Shown here: piece by piece, positions 43,020-45,394 of the stretch
Numbering within the stretch: position 1 is the stretch's first letter
Layout: every line of letters starts with the position of its first letter
NCBI GenBank assembly: GCA_016722025.1
Contig: JADKGZ010000025.1
Span: forward strand, 1-45,394
DNA length: 45,394 nt
Direction of reading: 5' to 3'
From: Acidimicrobiaceae bacterium
GTDB taxonomy: Bacteria > Actinomycetota > Acidimicrobiia > Acidimicrobiales > Ilumatobacteraceae
Position numbers and translations under genes: made by a program
Notes under the pieces: model-generated
Seen by the model: only the letters and a program-made list of their open reading frames with translations
Told to the model about the DNA's origin: nothing
Database searches by the model: none

Positions 43020-44195
43020 CTGTCACCCACAACGACAACGAGACCATCATCGGCCGCGCCGAGATCAACGACATCGACGCCATCCTTTCGGTCCCGCTGG
43101 TCGACCCGAACGAGATCGAGCACGTCGTCAAGAACAACGCCGACACCATCTTCACGTGGGACTACTCGATGCAGCGCCCCGCCTTGCGCAAGCTGTACGA
43201 GAAGGCCAAGACCGGCCAGTGGAACGCGAGCACGGACCTCGACTGGTCCATCGACGTCGATGTGGAGAAGTCGGTCATCGAAGACCAGGAACTGATCGGT
43301 ACCGGGGTCGACGCCAGCGTCTACATCGGCACACCGGTGGAGAAGTGGGGCGACAAGGAGTGGCTCGAGTTCGGCATCGAGAGCCGCAACTGGAGCCTCA
43401 GCCAGTTCATGCACGGCGAGCAGGGCGCGCTCATCTGCACCGCCAAGATCGTCGAGACCGTGCCGTGGTACGACGCGAAGCTGTACGCCAGCACGCAGGT
43501 GGTCGACGAAGCCCGTCACGTCGAGGTGTTCGCCCGCTACCTGGAGGAGAAGCTGGGTGGCGAGTACCAGGTGAACGCGCACCTGCGCATGCTGCTCGAC
43601 GACATCGTCAACGACAGCCGCTGGGACATGACCTACCTGGGCATGCAGGTGATGGTCGAGGGCCTCGCCCTTGCCGCGTTCGGCTTCATGCACCAGTTCA
43701 CCAACGAGCCGCTGCTGAAGAAGCTGCTGCGCTACGTGATGAGCGACGAGGCCCGCCACGTGGCCTTCGGTGTGCTCAGCCTGAAGGAGTGCTACGACGA
43801 GATGACCGACGCCGAGATGAAGGAGCGTCAGGAGTTCGCGTTCGAGGCCGCCGTGCGCATGCGCGACCGCTTCATGCAGCAGGAGGTGTGGGAGCGCATG
43901 GGCGTCAACGTGCGCGAGGTCATCCCGCTGGTGCTGGCCGACCCCACGCGTGCGGTGTTCCAGAGCATGCTGTTCAGCAAGATCGTCCCGAACTGCAAGA
44001 AGCTGGGCCTGCTCGACCGCAACGACAAGTGGCTGCGCCGCCGCTTCGAGGAGATGAACGTCATCCAGTTCGAGGACTGGGCCGACACCGGCGAGTTCAC
44101 CGCGTTCGAGCTCACCGACGAGGACAAGCGGCAGCCGGTCGCCGCCAGTGGCCGTTGTACGTCGGGACGATCGCCGGAGCGAGCCTCGTCCTTGA
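43016..44195 (+). CDS. Ferritin-like diiron protein (RNR R2/acyl-desaturase-like fold)
   Basis: The protein starts MTVTHNDNETIIGRAEIN (ATG 43016, overlapping the TetR end). Six carboxylate/His ligands are visible with ferritin-like spacing: Glu135 (MHGEQGAL), Glu165 and His168 (VVDEARHVEVF), Glu215 (MVEGLAL), Glu245 and His248 (MSDEARHVAFG). That is the E-ExxH-E-ExxH diiron site of R2-like oxidases, AurF-like N-oxygenases and acyl desaturases. Substrate is unknown. The frame does not stop before the next gene but runs through a perfect terminator hairpin. A frame change near 44150 would end it at TGA 44193-44195 (about 393 residues), so the 3' boundary is an estimate. Confidence 0.8.
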
Positions 44196-44238
44196 GCGGG
44201 CAACCGCACGGCGCCCTCGCCAGCGACCCGGGCAACGA

Positions 44239-44275
44239 CACGAGCCGGGTCGCGAGACCCGGCTCGTGCCGTTTT
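44239..44275 (+). terminator. Intrinsic terminator of the TetR-diiron operon
   Basis: CACGAGCCGGGTC (44239-44251) pairs perfectly with GACCCGGCTCGTG (44256-44268) around a GCGA tetraloop (13 bp), followed by cc g tttt (T-run 44272-44275). This is the strongest intrinsic terminator I see in the window. Confidence 0.88.
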
Positions 44276-44280
44276 CGGCC

Positions 44281-44310
44281 TCGACAGCAGCAGGTGCATA
44301 CAAGTAGAAT
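44281..44310 (+). promoter_or_regulatory. Promoter of the methyltransferase gene
   Basis: TCGACA (44281-44286) and TAGAAT (44305-44310) with an 18-base spacer. Transcription would begin around 44317, giving a leaderless or near-leaderless mRNA for ATG 44318. A direct repeat tacaagt overlaps the -10 (44299-44315). Confidence 0.6.
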
Positions 44311-44317
44311 ACAAGTC

Positions 44318-45108
44318 ATGACGATGGCTGACTGGAACCCCGAGCAGTACCGCAAGTTCGCTTCCGAGCGTGCCCAGCCGTTCCACGATCTGCTCGCGCT
44401 GGTCGGGCCGGGGCCGATCCGCTCGGCGGTCGATCTCGGCTGCGGCCCCGGTGAGCTGACCGCTCTTGCGGCTCGTGCGCTCGACGTCGAGCGAATGCTC
44501 GGGCTCGACAACTCGCCGGCGATGCTGGCAGCCGCGCACGAACACGCCGATGCCCGCGTGCAGTTCGACGAGCGCGACATCGGCAGCTGGACGTCGGCCG
44601 GCGATGTCGATCTGGTGCTCGCCAGCGCCAGCCTGCAGTGGATTCCCAATCACGCAGCGGTGCTTCGCAGTGGATCGCGGCGCTGGCGCCCGGCGGCCAG
44701 ATCGCGGTGCAGGTGCCGGCCAACGCATACATGCCGTCGCACACGGTGGCCGACGCGCTGGCGCACACGGAGCCGTACCTGTCGGCGCTGGGCGGCACGC
44801 CCCCGGCCGACCCGGTCGCCGAGCACGTGCTCGAACCCGAGCAGTACGCCCAGCTGCTCTTCGACCTCGGCTGCGAACAGCAGCATGTTCGGTTGCAGGT
44901 CTACCCGCACGTGCTGGCGAACAGCCGTGAGGTGGTGCAGTGGGTCCGCGGCACCACGCTCACCCGGTTCCAGAAGCAATTGTCGCCCCTGCTGTTCGAG
45001 CAGTTCCTGGCCGACTACGAGACGGCGCTGCTCGCCGCGATCGGCGACCACACCCCCTGCTTCTTCCCGTTCCGAAGAATCCTGCTCTGGGGCCGCATGC
45101 CTGGCTGA
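44318..45108 (+). CDS. SAM-dependent methyltransferase, trans-aconitate methyltransferase-like (frameshifted)
   Basis: MTMADWNPEQYRKFASERAQPFHDLLALV is the Tam N-terminus. The SAM-binding motif I is SAVDLGCGPGELTALAA, then MLGLDNSPAMLAAA and DVDLVLASASLQWIPNHAAVL. The frame then changes at about 44665 and resumes with QWIAALAPGGQIAVQVPANAYMPSHTVADALAHTEPYL...QLSPLLFEQFLADYETALL. Repaired length is about 263 residues. Trans-aconitate methyltransferases methylate a TCA-cycle inhibitor; other small carboxylic acids are possible substrates. Confidence 0.84.
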
Positions 45109-45180
45109 CGTCGCGTCGCGTCGGCCACACCGGAGCCGAGCAAGTGACTGCTCGAACCCGGCCGCTCGATGTCGGCTCGG

Positions 45181-45394
45181 CTACTCGGTGTCGGCCTCGT
45201 CGTTGGGGACGACGAGCACGGGAATGGGGCGCGGTGCACGATCTCGTAGGTGATGCTGCCCAGCAGCGCCGCCTTCAGTGGGCCACTGCCGCCATGGCCG
45301 ACAGCGATGGCTTCGGCGTTGCGCGCGGCAGCGGCGTTGATCAACGCGTCGACGGGCCGCTCCTGCACCATCTCCACTTCGATCGTGAGGTTGG
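45181..45394 (-). CDS. Universal stress protein (UspA family), 5' partial and frameshifted
   Basis: From the right edge the frame gives LTIEVEMVQERPVDALINAAAARNAEAIAVGHGGSGPLKAALLGSITYEIVHR, then after a frame change at the G-run 45226-45229 it continues as RPIPVLVVPNDEADTE to a TAG at 45183-45181. The GHGGSGPLK...LGS...VHR.PVLVV stretch is the UspA nucleotide-binding site (GxxGxGxxxxxxLGS) and the C-terminal strand. The 5' end lies beyond the window. Usp proteins respond to stress and bind ATP or AMP. Confidence 0.8.
   Translation of the reverse strand, partial: QPHDRSGDGAGAARRRVDQRRCRAQRRSHRCRPWRQWPTEGGAAGQHHLRDRAPRPIPVLVVPNDEADTE

Noticed and set aside
43016..45253. 905-residue frame joining the diiron protein and the methyltransferase as a single gene
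   Set aside because: A perfect terminator and a promoter lie between the two domains and the methyltransferase itself switches frame at 44665.

Overview
The window is high-GC DNA with actinobacterial gene content: a mycothiol-dependent-nitroreductase relative, nitronate monooxygenase, several Cys-anchored lipoproteins, YlxR and DUF503 in the rimP-nusA-infB cluster, and an AbiEi-HTH/DUF559-type protein. The best fit I can infer is an uncultured or little-studied member of the Acidimicrobiia (Ilumatobacter-like). That placement is inference; there is no rRNA here.

Layout. 1-1.5 kb: end of an unknown gene, a DUF2277 protein, a thioredoxin-fold lipoprotein whose CxxC motif is written UGA-xx-Cys (candidate selenoprotein), and a small anchored protein. 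1.6-6.3 kb: a lipoate-centred operon, lpd - E2 acyltransferase (sucB-like) - a single gene fusing LipB and LipA. 6.3-9.9 kb (minus): nitronate monooxygenase, M20 peptidase, MFS exporter. 9.97-10.99 kb: a predicted nuclease gene with an AbiEi-like N-terminus, bracketed by hairpin-plus-iteron repeats in inverted orientation. 11-13 kb (minus): geranylgeranyl-reductase-family flavoprotein and a Tat-exported amidase. 13.1-14.9 kb: SDR plus hotdog hydratase, a split MFE-2-like pair. 14.9-17.3 kb (minus): unknown protein and proS.

17.4-35.6 kb is the classical translation and RNA-maintenance cluster (rimP, nusA, ylxR, infB, nitroreductase-like protein, DUF503, rbfA, truB, lipoprotein, ribF, then rpsO, pnp, M16 protease, dapB). 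It is interrupted between ribF and rpsO by a minus-strand block: an NMT1/THI5-type ABC importer carrying a chorismate-mutase/VOC fusion gene. 35.6-45.4 kb: thiol peroxidase, DedA-type membrane protein, three exported proteins in a row (cupredoxin, beta-helix lipoprotein, DUF1996 lipoprotein), a polar amino-acid ABC importer with a truncated permease, a TetR regulator coupled to a ferritin-like diiron protein, a SAM methyltransferase and a partial universal stress protein.

Many genes are broken by single-base indels, including rbfA and ribF, which are very unlikely to be true pseudogenes. Several breaks lie in C or G runs. The simplest reading is residual sequencing or assembly error, densest at 22.9-30.4 kb and 36.5-45.4 kb. 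Coordinates of broken genes span the inferred intact gene.
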